From Ectobius pallidus (lineage: Eukaryota; Arthropoda; Insecta; Blattodea; Ectobiidae): DNA of 64,000 bases. This document shows positions 44,213 to 55,193 of the stretch, in pieces. How positions within the stretch are numbered: position 1 is the first letter of the stretch; each line of letters opens with the position of its first letter. Location: NCBI GenBank assembly GCA_964059195.1, contig CAXKWD010000011.1:35206066-35270065 (forward strand), written 5' to 3'. The translations under genes and the position numbers were made by a program. Under the pieces are notes generated by a model. That model was given only the letters and a program-made list of their open reading frames with translations, ran no database searches and was not told the origin of the DNA.

Positions 44213-45940
44213 TACTCAAACTGTTGCTCTCCTGTGGACTAATTTTATTGTATTAAGTGATGAGACCCTCATATGTTGGGACATCGAAGTTCATGATTGG
44301 TCATTATTCTTATAAATAAAGTTATTTTTCCAAACCAAAAGCTCCTTGTTCACTGGATACAGTTTTTGCAATTTTTCAGTTTGGGAAAAATACTTTTTTC
44401 TTTAATTATTTACTGAATTTCTGTGAAACACATTCTATGTAAATGAAAACTTACTAAAGTGGAGTTGAGTATTAAATCTTTTTCAACAATTATTATTTCA
44501 TTACTTCATTGTGGTTCCTGCAAATTAGTATTTGTGGTAAAGATACTTATTTGGAAGAATAAGAACCACTTCATGTCTCGCCCAATAAGGGTCTCATTGC
44601 TAAATGCAATATATACATGCACAAGAGGGCAACATGATTGTTCATCCGGCAATTGGAGTACAGTTGATAATGATAAAACTAGTTCAGGTATTTATACTGT
44701 ACTGGTAAGTGAAATTATAAGCAATTTCCAACTCACCATATAGTTTCTTATATAATTTCACTGTATTAACTTCCGATATAATGTTGAATTGAGTTATTTA
44801 GTTTCTTTGTTATAAACTGAGGGAACACACTTCAGTGCTTGATATTGACCCTTGAAAACATAAGTGTATCAATTGTACACACAAATGCTAAAATAATTTT
44901 TAATGTTCATGTTTTCTGCTGTTCTGAAAGTACATTGTGCATACCCATTTCTTTCCCTTTCTGTGTATACTATACTGGAAATATCACTAACCTTATTTAT
45001 GCTCTTGCGATCGTATACTTTTCCTCATTAACCTTATAGTAGCGTGCTGTGCTTATTTGTGCCTCACATCTTTTTTGTTAATTTGATAGCTGGTTTCTTC
45101 AACCAATGTTAAGATTTAATTACTCACTTAAAACCGCTTTAAACCAGTTTTAAACTGGTTTTAAATGGTTTTAGTGGAGTTATAGAGACCTACATTCCTG
45201 TTCATTTGCTTTATAACAGACTTTTATGAATGTACCTGAATATGCTTGAGAAACTTATTTCTAGATGAGGTGTATGTTAATAAACCAAAATTAAACAATC
45301 AACAATCTGAAGCAATTAGTGGACTCTATGTGATCAGCTAGTAGCTGGAAGCATCTTACCAAGATTGAAAATTAAACATTGTGTTCCTCAGTAGGTTTTG
45401 TGAAAATGGGGTATAACACAGATTTTTCAGAATTGTAAACAAAATTTCTCTATTTCATATTACAGACAAAACAAGCTATGTACATACACTAGTTGTATGA
45501 GATTTGTCCCACCCTTCTTCCAAAGTGTTGAATCAGACATAAGAGCACATTCGTCTACCTTGGACACAAAATATTTTCATTAAAAGAAAGCATTATTTGT
45601 TCGAAAGGATATTGATGAAAAAGTAAGATTTATATATTTATAGTTACATTTACAAATTTTAGAATTGCATTCAGTTTAGGGAGATTCAATTCAAAACCAA
45701 AGTTCAGCATTTTTAACTTTATTAATTGTTTATAATTTATGCAAAATAAAGCTTGTTAATTGTATAAAAACCCCAAATTGTCTGCAAAAAAAACTTAATT
45801 TATAATAGTATCTGCTATAAATTAAGTACTTCCAACCAAAAAATTATCTTAGGTCTCTATATGAAAGTCTTAGTGTAGGTTAAAGAATCTGGATGAAAGT
45901 GTATTTTTTCGCTGTATTTATAATTTTGATACTCTGCAAG

Positions 45941-46042
45941 AAGATCCTGGCCCATCTGAGACGGAGGCAACTTCTCAGGGGGAGGCTGAAGGGTACATGG
46001 AAATGAAAGAGGATGTCAGAACTGCAGTGAAATATTTACAAG
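45941..46042 (+). CDS. Phf13/23-like: PHF13/23-like gene, exon 5
   Basis: 102 bases, phase 1 at both ends. The acceptor CTCTGCAAG lies next to a second AG three bases on, so a NAGNAG choice (start 45941 or 45944) would add or remove one residue. The donor is CAAG/GTATGT. It encodes an acidic Glu/Ser/Gly-rich region (DPGPSETEATSQGEAEG), then MKEDVRTAVKYLQ, which could be a short helix. It joins in frame to exon 6 or directly to exon 7. Confidence 0.75.
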
Positions 46043-46924
46043 GTATGTTAGCAGGTTAAGTGTTTGGCAATGCCCAGTCATAAGTACCAAGAAAGACAGA
46101 ATGCTTCGTCTTATCATTGTATTCTTCCTTCCATTGTGACTTATGATTGTGCAAGCAGAACCATGTACACCGTCAACAAAGTGCAATGAAGTTTTTTTTT
46201 TTATAATGTTGGAATTGACGGGCACATAAACTGATATTCGGAATATCAAATTACTTCAGTAAGAGACAATTTGTTAGCAAAGTTCTATACAGCAAACTCC
46301 AATTATTTATTCCCAAATTTGCCGGTTTGTGAATTTTCTATACACGTTGCTTAAAATTTTGTTATCTTAGAAGAAAGAGTAGTTCAAGCTAATCGAACAT
46401 GATGTACTGTTATCTTTAAGCTTGTATCTCTTCTATTCTGTCATAGGATTGGCAAAAATAGCCAAATATAACTGTAGTTAATTGAATGAGTGAGCTTTTT
46501 GAGTTTTCTGTGATTCATTAAGCCCTTTTTTTACACTTGCTATTTGTCATTCTGTTCAAGTGCTTTCTATCACTAAGAAATGTGTGACTATTGATATTTT
46601 GAAGATTTTTAGAAATATTTAAACAGTTCTCTTGCCAGAGATCTTGGCTCAGATTAAGATGATGGGGTTAAAATTCTACCACTTGTTTGCTCTTTAAAAA
46701 TAAGCTTGGAGGTACAAATATCTTGAAAGGAAAGAAGTCAAAATATCGCCTCACAAGTGTAAATAGGGTGTAATTTTAATGTGTTGTTTTTACATAAGTC
46801 TGTTAGAATGTTTTTATGTGTGTACTTATTCTTTTATGGTTGGAATTTGTTGAGTCAAACATATCTAGACTGTTAGTCATTGTTAGATACTTGTCCTGGC
46901 CTAGTCCTGTTACCCTCAAACTGC

Positions 46925-47072
46925 ACGGGGCATCTTCAGAGGGATGATGAAGCTTGAGTGGTCAGCTAGATACTAATGAGACTTCATTCGTCTGAAAATG
47001 AGTTGGGCTGTGGAAGTCTCATCAGTTCTTAACTGACCATCCAAGCTACGACATCACACTGAAGATGTCCGG
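46925..47072. repeat. 148-bp foldback
   Basis: Arms 46925-46986 and 47011-47072 are imperfect inverted copies that share GACATCTTCAG, TGGTCAG and ATGAGACTTC. It is probably a small foldback element or a retroelement end. Confidence 0.55.
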
Positions 47073-47214
47073 TACAGATCAAGGCATGTTAAGACATGCA
47101 TCTTGTAGACCATATTCTATCAGCCTGGAAATGTCAAACTCGTCGGTTTTCTTTTATTTCATGGAGTAGTAGCAAGTAACTTCATTGGATATTGATACTT
47201 TTAGAACCCTTGAA

Positions 47215-47480
47215 GAAGAGAAACTGGTTGGTTGTCCTGCGTGGTACTGGCTTTCTATGCCCGAGGTCATGGGTTCATTCCCCCTAGGTCTATTTTCTTG
47301 TAATTCATATGAGTTATTTATTCTGGTGTTTTTGTATTGTGAACCGAATTCTTGTCGTGAGAAGAAACAACAAAACAAGTTGTTGAGAATGCATTTGTCT
47401 CTTTCAAATGTTGGGCAAGAGATCCACAGCTGACCTTGAAATTGTTTCCTCTTTTCATTCATAGCTGAGTGCTCCTCTTT
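47215..47480 (+). repeat. tRNA-derived SINE-like sequence
   Basis: TCCTGCGTGGTACTGG is A-box-like and ATGGGTTCATTCCCC (47267-47281) B-box-like, at tRNA-like spacing. A T-rich body follows. The end is unclear. Confidence 0.5.
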
Positions 47481-50400
47481 TGGGGAGGGAAACATTTTTC
47501 AGGTTCATCTGTTACAGACGAAAGAGAAGAAAAAAGAACTTACTTTCCCACATCTATCTCTCATGTTTTAAACAAAAATTTGAAACAAACCTTGTATTAT
47601 ATTTGGGTAAACGTGGTATTTACATTAAGAAATTCGTGGTTGCTGAATTATTTAGGGGAAAAAAGGAAAGTTTCAATCATATGTAGAGAAACATTAACAT
47701 TGATATTCTTAGCAAAGTAGACAGGTTTATAGTCATAGGAGACAATTTTTTAAAAATTCATATTGTACAACACTATTGAAGAATGAAATGTATTACCAGT
47801 GCTTTTGTTAATCCATGCACATTTAGGTCACTTGCACAGTGAGGAGTTTGCTGTATAAGGCTGGACAAATTTAAAATTTATAAGAATATAGAAATTAAAG
47901 TACAAAATATTTGGAGGATGTGATTGTAAGAGCAGAAATAAGATCTAGTTAAGAATTTACCTATTTTGTGGTTAAAGGAAAAGAAATGCTAGATTAAAAT
48001 CAGAAGCTATTAGTCATGTAACCCATGTTATCTGAATGATCTAAACAATTTCATCTTTTATATCCAGTTTTCTCCTCGTGTATCTGTTTCCATAGATCCT
48101 GACTTTTCCCATTCCCTCTCTTGAATGATATACAAACTACCTAGCTTCACGTAGCATTAGGAAACTTATTATTGAGGATGAAACCAGTGGGTTTAGTCAT
48201 CAACTTCATCCAGATAAAGGCTGTTGTTTAAACCCCCTTACAGTGAACTCTGTATATAACATTTTCAAGGGGCTACCAGTGTATGGAGGGAAAATTAGAT
48301 GATGACATCAGATTTCTGCAAACTTTATTTCAATTTACAGTCCATTTCACATAGGATTTGGCCCAACCTGCCATATCACAGTGGTCTATTAGAGTGTGCT
48401 TTTCATTGAATTTGATGTTTCTTCGGGGTGAAGTGGTTAGCTTTGTTATTTGGTTTAGGTTATCATCAGTTCGTCTTCGGAAATCATGTCGATTTTTCTC
48501 GTGATAGCCTACTTTCTTTCAGTTCATCTTACTGTATTCTACTCTTACCACATGTTAACAATTGCTGGTGACTTGGTATGTTTGCAATTTTAAAATTTTC
48601 GTATCGCCATACTGAACTCATAAATATTTTTGTTGTGTGCAAGTGACAGAGGGATGTTTCAAGTGTATGCTACATTTCTTTTCTAACTTCATCTGATTTC
48701 AACCCATTAAGCATATGCCGTTTCACCCTTTCCTTTTTGTCAACAATTGATCCTTTCAAAGAATTTGCATGGTTTCCTTCCTTGGAAGGGGCTATGATTT
48801 CTGTTAAAAATTCTATAAGATTTGAGGCTTTCTCACCTCTCATGAAAAAATAAGTGGCATTAGCTGCGATCATTTCCTGGCGAGTCTTGTGGCTGCATTT
48901 TTTATTTTAAAAGTAAACACTGAAACTGATTTCAAGGTGAACATAAACTGATTTGACTTGTCTATGATGATCAAAATGTGACCACTTACACAGTTCGTTA
49001 GGACACTTACCAAAAATATTTTATGCTTGGTACTTTTGTATCATTAACATTTTACATTCATCATTGGATACACACTTATTTACATTCTGGATATTCTTGA
49101 AAAACATACATTTTAATGCTGAAAAACGCTATTATATTCCAGATAATCTGAAAAAGGTGAAAGAAAAGGGCTTATAAGAAGCCTCTGGTAGTAGTTGCTG
49201 CTGTAGGCTGCAATGTACTCAGCTTAGGCATTAATCTGGGCCTAAGGTATAAATAGTTATGATCGGCGGTGATATTAACTTTATTTTAACTCTATTGATT
49301 TTGATGGAGGAATATATTTTTTTACTGCTCCGGGGTAAAAAAGCAAATCCAATAACGAGGTACAATTCTTGATCAAGAACTTGTGTTAAAAAAGCAAAAT
49401 CATGATCATGAATACACGCAGTGCACCTTACATACTGATCTTCATTCAGTTCTCACACTACATTAGGTCATCCTAATCGTTCATAATAATATTTTTTGTC
49501 TTGTCTAATAGTGATTGCTGTTCCACGGTACTAGTGTAACGAATAGACATAATCCAGAAAGAAAGGGAAAGTTGGGCAGTCAGAATGGAAATTATCAAAA
49601 GTACATGCAACTATGTCTCTGTAGCTTGCAGCAGCCCTGCATCTTGACCTGCAAACTGTTACGAACAATCCATCCTCAGTTCTTGGCATCCACACTCTCA
49701 ATAGAAAATTAAATAATTTGAGATATTAGATTTAACAAACAACATAGTCTTGGATTTTAAAATGTAATAACGAAAGAAATAATGTATCAAGGGTTAAAAA
49801 AAATGTTATGTGGAGGAAGATTTCACATTTATTAAGGGCTATTGACCAGGACCATGATAAATTTAGACTATTCTGTAAAATATTATAAAGAAGTTCCATT
49901 GTATTCAGTTACTTGACCACTAAGATGGAGTCATTCATTTCATTTACTCCATGTTGAGTGAACATTGTTGCTCATGATTGATGGTTGATAATTTGAAGTG
50001 TTCAGAATTTCACATGTAGATACTTAATTACCTACTGAATATTGGAGTGATATTGTGAGTTTTAAGAATCCCCAGCATGTTCAAAGTCACAATAAAGCAA
50101 ACAGAACTAATACTATTCCGTCTGATCATCACATTATCGGAAATCAGAATTCACCACTAAATTTTGTAGTATAGAATCGCTTTTGATTCCATATCAAAGT
50201 GAAGTTTTTGAATTGTTGACACTCTTGCCTTCAAATGGCATTTCAATGGTCATCTGCTTGTTGAAAATGTCTCGTTGTATAGTCATATTCAGTCTCTCAA
50301 AATTTTGGCACGAGTTACAAATAGTTGGCAGGGCTTTCTCTCTCTCTTTTTTTTTTTTTTTAACTAAAATTTTGGTGTTACAGTTTAATTTTTAATGATA

Positions 50401-51002
50401 TATCTATATTTTTGATGTTATTATTTTGTTTTAAATATAATTTTGCATGTTATATATTTATTTCTGGAAAATGATTATCCTTAATTTCTTAATTTATAGG
50501 ATTAGTTTTGAAAAATGAAATGTAGTATTTAAAAAAAAGATAATTTAAATTTATTTATGGAGGTTCATTCATTCATGAATTTATACACACACATACATAT
50601 ATATTAATGTGTGTGTGTGCTTTCTTTTTAATTAATTAACGACTCAGTCATAATAATATAAAACATAAACTCTTATTGTAGATAAGAGAGGTGAACATGT
50701 GACGGAGTATCAGTAAAATTATTTTAAATTTTTAGAATGTTCTCTGTTTTCTTAAGATCTGTTATCACAGGTTATAACACTAATATCCCCATTCTTAGTG
50801 ACCTGCTATATAATATTAAGATTTTCTCTGTAAGTTTTGTTCCTTTCATATAATGATTTTACTTTTAGGTTTGCAAAATTATGGCCTTATGATGTTTGTT
50901 CTTAATTGGTTATTGCAGTTCCATGGAATGTTAGAGTTTTTTTTTAAACAATGAGGTTTACACAACTTGTGTTTGCAGATTGCAAATGAAACATAGACCT
51001 AA

Positions 51003-51220
51003 GTGTCAGGCCTACCATCATCATATACCCTAATCGGCTGATTTTGTTGGGGTAGACTGGAGAATTGGTGGTGTTTTGTGGTCAGCTTGTAATTTTCTAT
51101 CTTGTCCAGATCTGCTATTTATTTATTCACGTATACTTTCAGTTCCTTTTTTTAACGAGGTTGAATACACACTATACCAGGCTGAAGAGGTACTGGGGAT
51201 CGAACTTGGGAATCCAGGTT
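51003..51220 (-). repeat. diverged SINE, family S1
   Basis: GGTACTGGGGATCGAACTTGG near 51189 corresponds to the B-box end of family S1, and the preceding body is recognisable but heavily mutated. Confidence 0.45.
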
Positions 51221-52213
51221 GTTAATAATCTTTTCTTTTCTTCATATTGTTCCAGGAGTTTTTTTATGATCATTTAATTCTGGTGTGCTTAGTTTGTAAA
51301 ATTATTACATCTTACGAGGTTGAATTTTAAGTGCATGTATTTTAGAATTTATATTATTCGTTGTTTAATGTTTTACTTTTATTAACAAATAACCTGTTCT
51401 GGAAAGAGACCTACATAGGAATGAATATTGTATTAGGACTACGCATCAAGCCATGAAAATTTATGAATTATCTCTGCCATTTATTGAGCCCAGTTATCAT
51501 AAACAAGAGAAATTAGAAAGTTGACTGTCTTTATGAAGCAGTGTGTTTTTGACAATGTCTTTCTCTCTCTAAAGTATAATTTTGCATAAACAAATACTCC
51601 ATACTTTACTTTTGAGTTAGAGTTATATCCTAGAAAAAATATCTCTTTGATTATTATTATTAAAAAAAAAGGTTGCGACATTTGTGTAAAGACATGCTGC
51701 AAGAGTTATATCTTATTACTTTATTTTTAATTTAATTTAGCGTATTCCTTCATTCATTTTGTGTAAATTCTATTGATGCTGCATGCAGAAAGTGACAACT
51801 TCTTTTAAATTGTTTAATACATTTCTATGAAAATTGTATACCTATAGCATTAGGTTGATATTTTGCACAAGTCTCTTTTCCATAAAATACTTAGTCAATT
51901 GTCTGTAGTTGCCTGCTACAACTGGGACCAGTCTCTTGGTATAATTGGCCCCTCTTATAAAAGTGTGCACTACAAGAAGTAAAGACTGTCCCATAACTTA
52001 ATGCCTCGACACTCCACTGCCCAATGGTTTCACAATGAGTCCCTTCCTAATGAGGCTCACTTGAATGAATGAATGAATGAAATTAGCCGTGAGTACATCC
52101 CATAATTAATGTTCGTTAATTCCAGAGGGAGTATATATAGAGAGTTGGTGATTGCCAATGACCATTTTTACACCTGGGTCTGATAAAGGACATTGTTATT
52201 ATATTGTTATCAT

Positions 52214-52953
52214 CGGTGCTTTTTTTTCTAGGAGCACGCATACCCCTTAAAGGTTTTTTCAATTTCATATAGAAGAAAATCATTAATTGCCATAATTTTG
52301 AAATCTGGAGAAATTTGTGCCAAACAAAAGAAGGAAACTGATTATACAGATCATTTGCATTAAAGTAATTTCTAGTGTTACGTTTGTTATCTATCCCATG
52401 ATTAGCATTACGATGGGGAAAACAAGCGAACACTACAGAACCATTTCAATGGTAACTATTACTATGTTGCCGATGTTACTGATTCAACATTAGAGTTTGT
52501 TGTATCCCTTTTCTCTTGGTTTCAAATTGCATTTATATGCATTAATGCTGCTGCACATGTCGCTCTGTCTTGGCTGTTCTGAAGCTGTTTTTCAATTGTT
52601 AAATTCTAATATGTTCCCTTGTAAAAGTGGCTTCGCTTATTGTATGTCAGATCAGCAATTTCCCGCAGTAGTTCCAAGGTTGGTCCCAAACTTGTCAGGC
52701 ATCAACTCTGGAAAATAGAGGTATGGCTACTTTTCATTTTAAATTTAGCTTCTTCTGGTGGTAGGTGTAAGAAACCCTGTGAGCATATCGTAGACTACAT
52801 TGTAGCTTACGAATAGAATTAATGTGTACAAACTGAATCCACTTCAGAGGACTTAAATTTGTATTCATTCTAAACATGTGTGTAAGTCTGGCAGTGTTCC
52901 GTCAAGTCAAAAGCGAGAGTACCCCTTAAATTTTTTTTAGAAAAAAAGCACTG
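52214..52953. mobile_element. hAT-type MITE copy 2, complete
   Basis: The ends C(G/A)GTGCTTTTTTT are inverted, with CATACCCCTTAAAG just inside the left end and TACCCCTTAAA inside the right. Flanks GTTATCAT (52206-52213) and GTTATTAT (52954-52961) match at 7 of 8 positions, an aged hAT duplication. It has no coding capacity. Copy 1 is at 14150-15782. Confidence 0.75.
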
Positions 52954-52974
52954 GTTATTATACACTAACACAGC

Positions 52975-53170
52975 GGGTGCAACTATTCAAGACTGCACAC
53001 GACTCCAAAAAAGACAGACCTGTCAGTATTGCTTCTAGGCCTTTAATGTGGGTAGCCTATTGTTCAGTAATCTCTACAGTTAAGTAGTAGGGAGAAGTGT
53101 TACCTTCGTAGCTCCAAGAACTGAGGCTGTTATGAATTGGAATTAGTCTGTACAAACAGTAGCCCTATAA
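52975..53170. repeat. repeat shared in inverse orientation with 13245-13445
   Basis: GCCTATTGTTCA(G/C)TAATCTCTAC and CTCCAAGAACTGAGG occur here on the plus strand and at 13245-13445 on the minus strand. No protein or terminal repeat is visible. Confidence 0.55.
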
Positions 53171-54339
53171 AACTTTAACAACACTTATCTATTCACAGAA
53201 CCTGTTGTCAATTGTCTTCAGTCACTGTCACACACCTTATTAAGAATTCGTCGCATAGTTTCTCACACACTTAGCAGCAAATGAGTCATTTTACTGAAAT
53301 TGACATGTGTCAGGAAACTGAGTGATCATTTGTGTGTATTATCTATATTATTCATGAATTGATACACTAAATTATTTCGAAATATATAATAAATATTTAA
53401 TATTAATGTAATTAATTAATGTCTTGTATTACATCTTATGACACATCTTTGGGTTACTGTAAAGAATTGGGTTCATAAGAGAAGTCCACACACAGTAGAA
53501 AAGGTAAATTATACTAGCCAAGGAATAATAATTTTAAGAAGGTGTGAGATACTGAATGGAAACCATTTCCAGCAACTGCTGTGAAACAGTTGATTATTTT
53601 GCAAGGTTTATAGTGCAAGTTTATAATTTTATTTCAAACATTTGTTACATAACCAGTATACCGTGAGACTTGGTACACCTGTAGCAGGCACTACTAGGAT
53701 TATTTCTGATTTTGCGGTCACCTAAACTAGCACTAGAAGGTTAAGGATAGCTCTGTACTAATACCAGTCTCTCTGAATTGTGCAGTACTGCTGTATGTGC
53801 CTACATATTATAAATTGGAGCTTGTGGTTACACAGGTAGTAACCATAATTATTTTTTGAGTTCCTAAGTTTTTCTGACTGAATCTTCATGAAAAAAATTT
53901 TCACTTATTTTATTGTGACTTACTGAGTGAGGAGTTGTTCATCCCCCCCCCCCCAAAAAAAAAAAATCATAGTTCTTGTTCACTCCACACTCAGCATGCC
54001 TAAGCAAATTCGTTTATTAAATCTCACAGCCATTGCTTAATATGACTGACTTATTTCTCTTGATGGCACTCTTAAGGGAGGTTGACACAAAAATAAAGAC
54101 AACTAAATTTAATCTCAAGAAAGGGTTCAATATTACTGAACAAAAAATGCTTTGTGTGATCTACTTGTAGTAAGTTTCTTTCTTATTTCAGAATGTGTAG
54201 TTTTAATTAAACAAACTTATGAAATTAGTCTGGGCGTACTTCAATTTTCAAAAAAGCTTTAATCAGTATTCTTTGACGTCCTCCATGTAAAATACTATGA
54301 AAGATGTAAGGGAATACTGATGGAAGAAAAAAAGTGTCC

Positions 54340-54480
54340 AGAGGGAGGATTACTCACATTACTGATGTTTGCAGGTTCAAACCCTGCTGGTGGTGAGAGA
54401 TTTTCTAGGACTTTAAAATCCTTGGCATGATGTCCTTCACAGGGACTGTGGATTCTATAATACCTGTATAATGAGTCAGG
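54340..54480 (+). repeat. SINE-like sequence with B box
   Basis: TTTGCAGGTTCAAACCCTGC (54371-54390) is a perfect B-box-type sequence, followed by GGTGAGAGATTTTCTAGGAC. The A box is unclear. Confidence 0.45.
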
Positions 54481-54512
54481 GTTTGTAACCCTTCACTTAA
54501 AATTGTTTCATT

Positions 54513-54551
54513 GGACTAGTTTCGAGAGAACCTTATTCTTCTCATCCTCAG
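54513..54551 (-). repeat. solo hammerhead-like end, CTGAGGA...CGAAACTAGTCC
   Basis: On the minus strand CTGAGGA (54551-54545), stem-II-like GAGAA/TTCTC, then CGAAACTAGTCC. The palindromic ACTAGT would be stem III. It is better formed than the copy at 30297-30335. It may be the relic of a Penelope-type element end. Confidence 0.4.
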
Positions 54552-55142
54552 CTAATGGCTGACTGATGTCATAGATTTATGTGACATTCAATAACTCAAA
54601 GCCAAAATTATAGCCCTTGGACAAAATTTCCTCGATCTTTTCATGTCTTAGTTAATACCTTTTGGAGGATTGTCAAAACAATGGGCCGGTCACTTTACTC
54701 TGTACAGGAAAGTAAGTGCAACTAAAAATTTGTATAAGGTAATGAAACCTCCAATAAGAGGCCCAAATGCTGTGGACACAGAATATGAGTTGATTGACTC
54801 TTTGATTGATTGATTGATTCATTCATTCATTGACAAATATAAGTGTTCTCAAAAGTTTGTTCAGTATTATTAGGTTAGGTTAGAGCCCTTTAAATTCTTA
54901 CCTTTGTTTTACAAAAAGAAAACTGTTTGGTTTGAAAATTATTTTGAATTAAGAGAAAGTTCTGACAAATTCAGAGAGAAAAAAGTCATTAGTATGGAGT
55001 GTCTAAAAGTGGATATTTTCTATTCCCTGGGCATCATTGGAGTCTTGTGCTTATGGAAATAACCTGATGAATTTGAGAATTGTGTTGAGGTTATTTGGTT
55101 AACATTTACTCTTGTTGAATGATAATTATGTCCAACTTTCAG

Positions 55143-55193
55143 CAAAGGCTGCTTCTTCACAGGATTGGAACTGGAATGGGATACACTTTTCTG
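55143..55193 (+). CDS. Phf13/23-like: PHF13/23-like gene, exon 6 (possible cassette exon)
   Basis: 51 bases with a good acceptor (CAACTTTCAG) and strong donor (TCTG/GTAAGA), phase 1 at both ends, so it can be included or skipped without a frame change. It encodes AKAASSQDWNWNGIHFS, with two Trp just before the PHD finger. No homologue of this peptide comes to mind, so it rests on splice signals and phase alone. Confidence 0.6.

Larger units (their letters stand above)
30895..45940 (+). other. intron 4 of the PHF13/23-like gene
   Basis: A 15-kb intron that holds an intact hAT (31166), SINE-type insertions, two mariners (38222, 40730) and a MITE (43703). A pyrimidine-rich tract of about 190 bp lies at 35985-36175. 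No additional exon was found, though a short one could be missed. Confidence 0.55.
46043..55142 (+). other. intron 5 of the PHF13/23-like gene
   Basis: A 9.1-kb intron with a foldback at 46925, SINE-like fragments at 47215 and 51003, a hAT-type MITE at 52214, a poly-C/poly-A tract at 53944 and a SINE-like sequence at 54340. No further exon is recognised. Confidence 0.5.

Noticed and set aside
45141..45161. Perfect 10-bp-arm palindrome AAACCAGTTT/AAACTGGTTT as a regulatory site
   Set aside because: Short, T/A-rich and isolated; close to what chance gives in this composition.
48670..48873. Minus-strand 67-codon frame with a protein-like composition (ends SDEVRKEM, open further upstream)
   Set aside because: No recognisable family and no splice signals; it could be a relic of a transposon or processed gene but I cannot support it.
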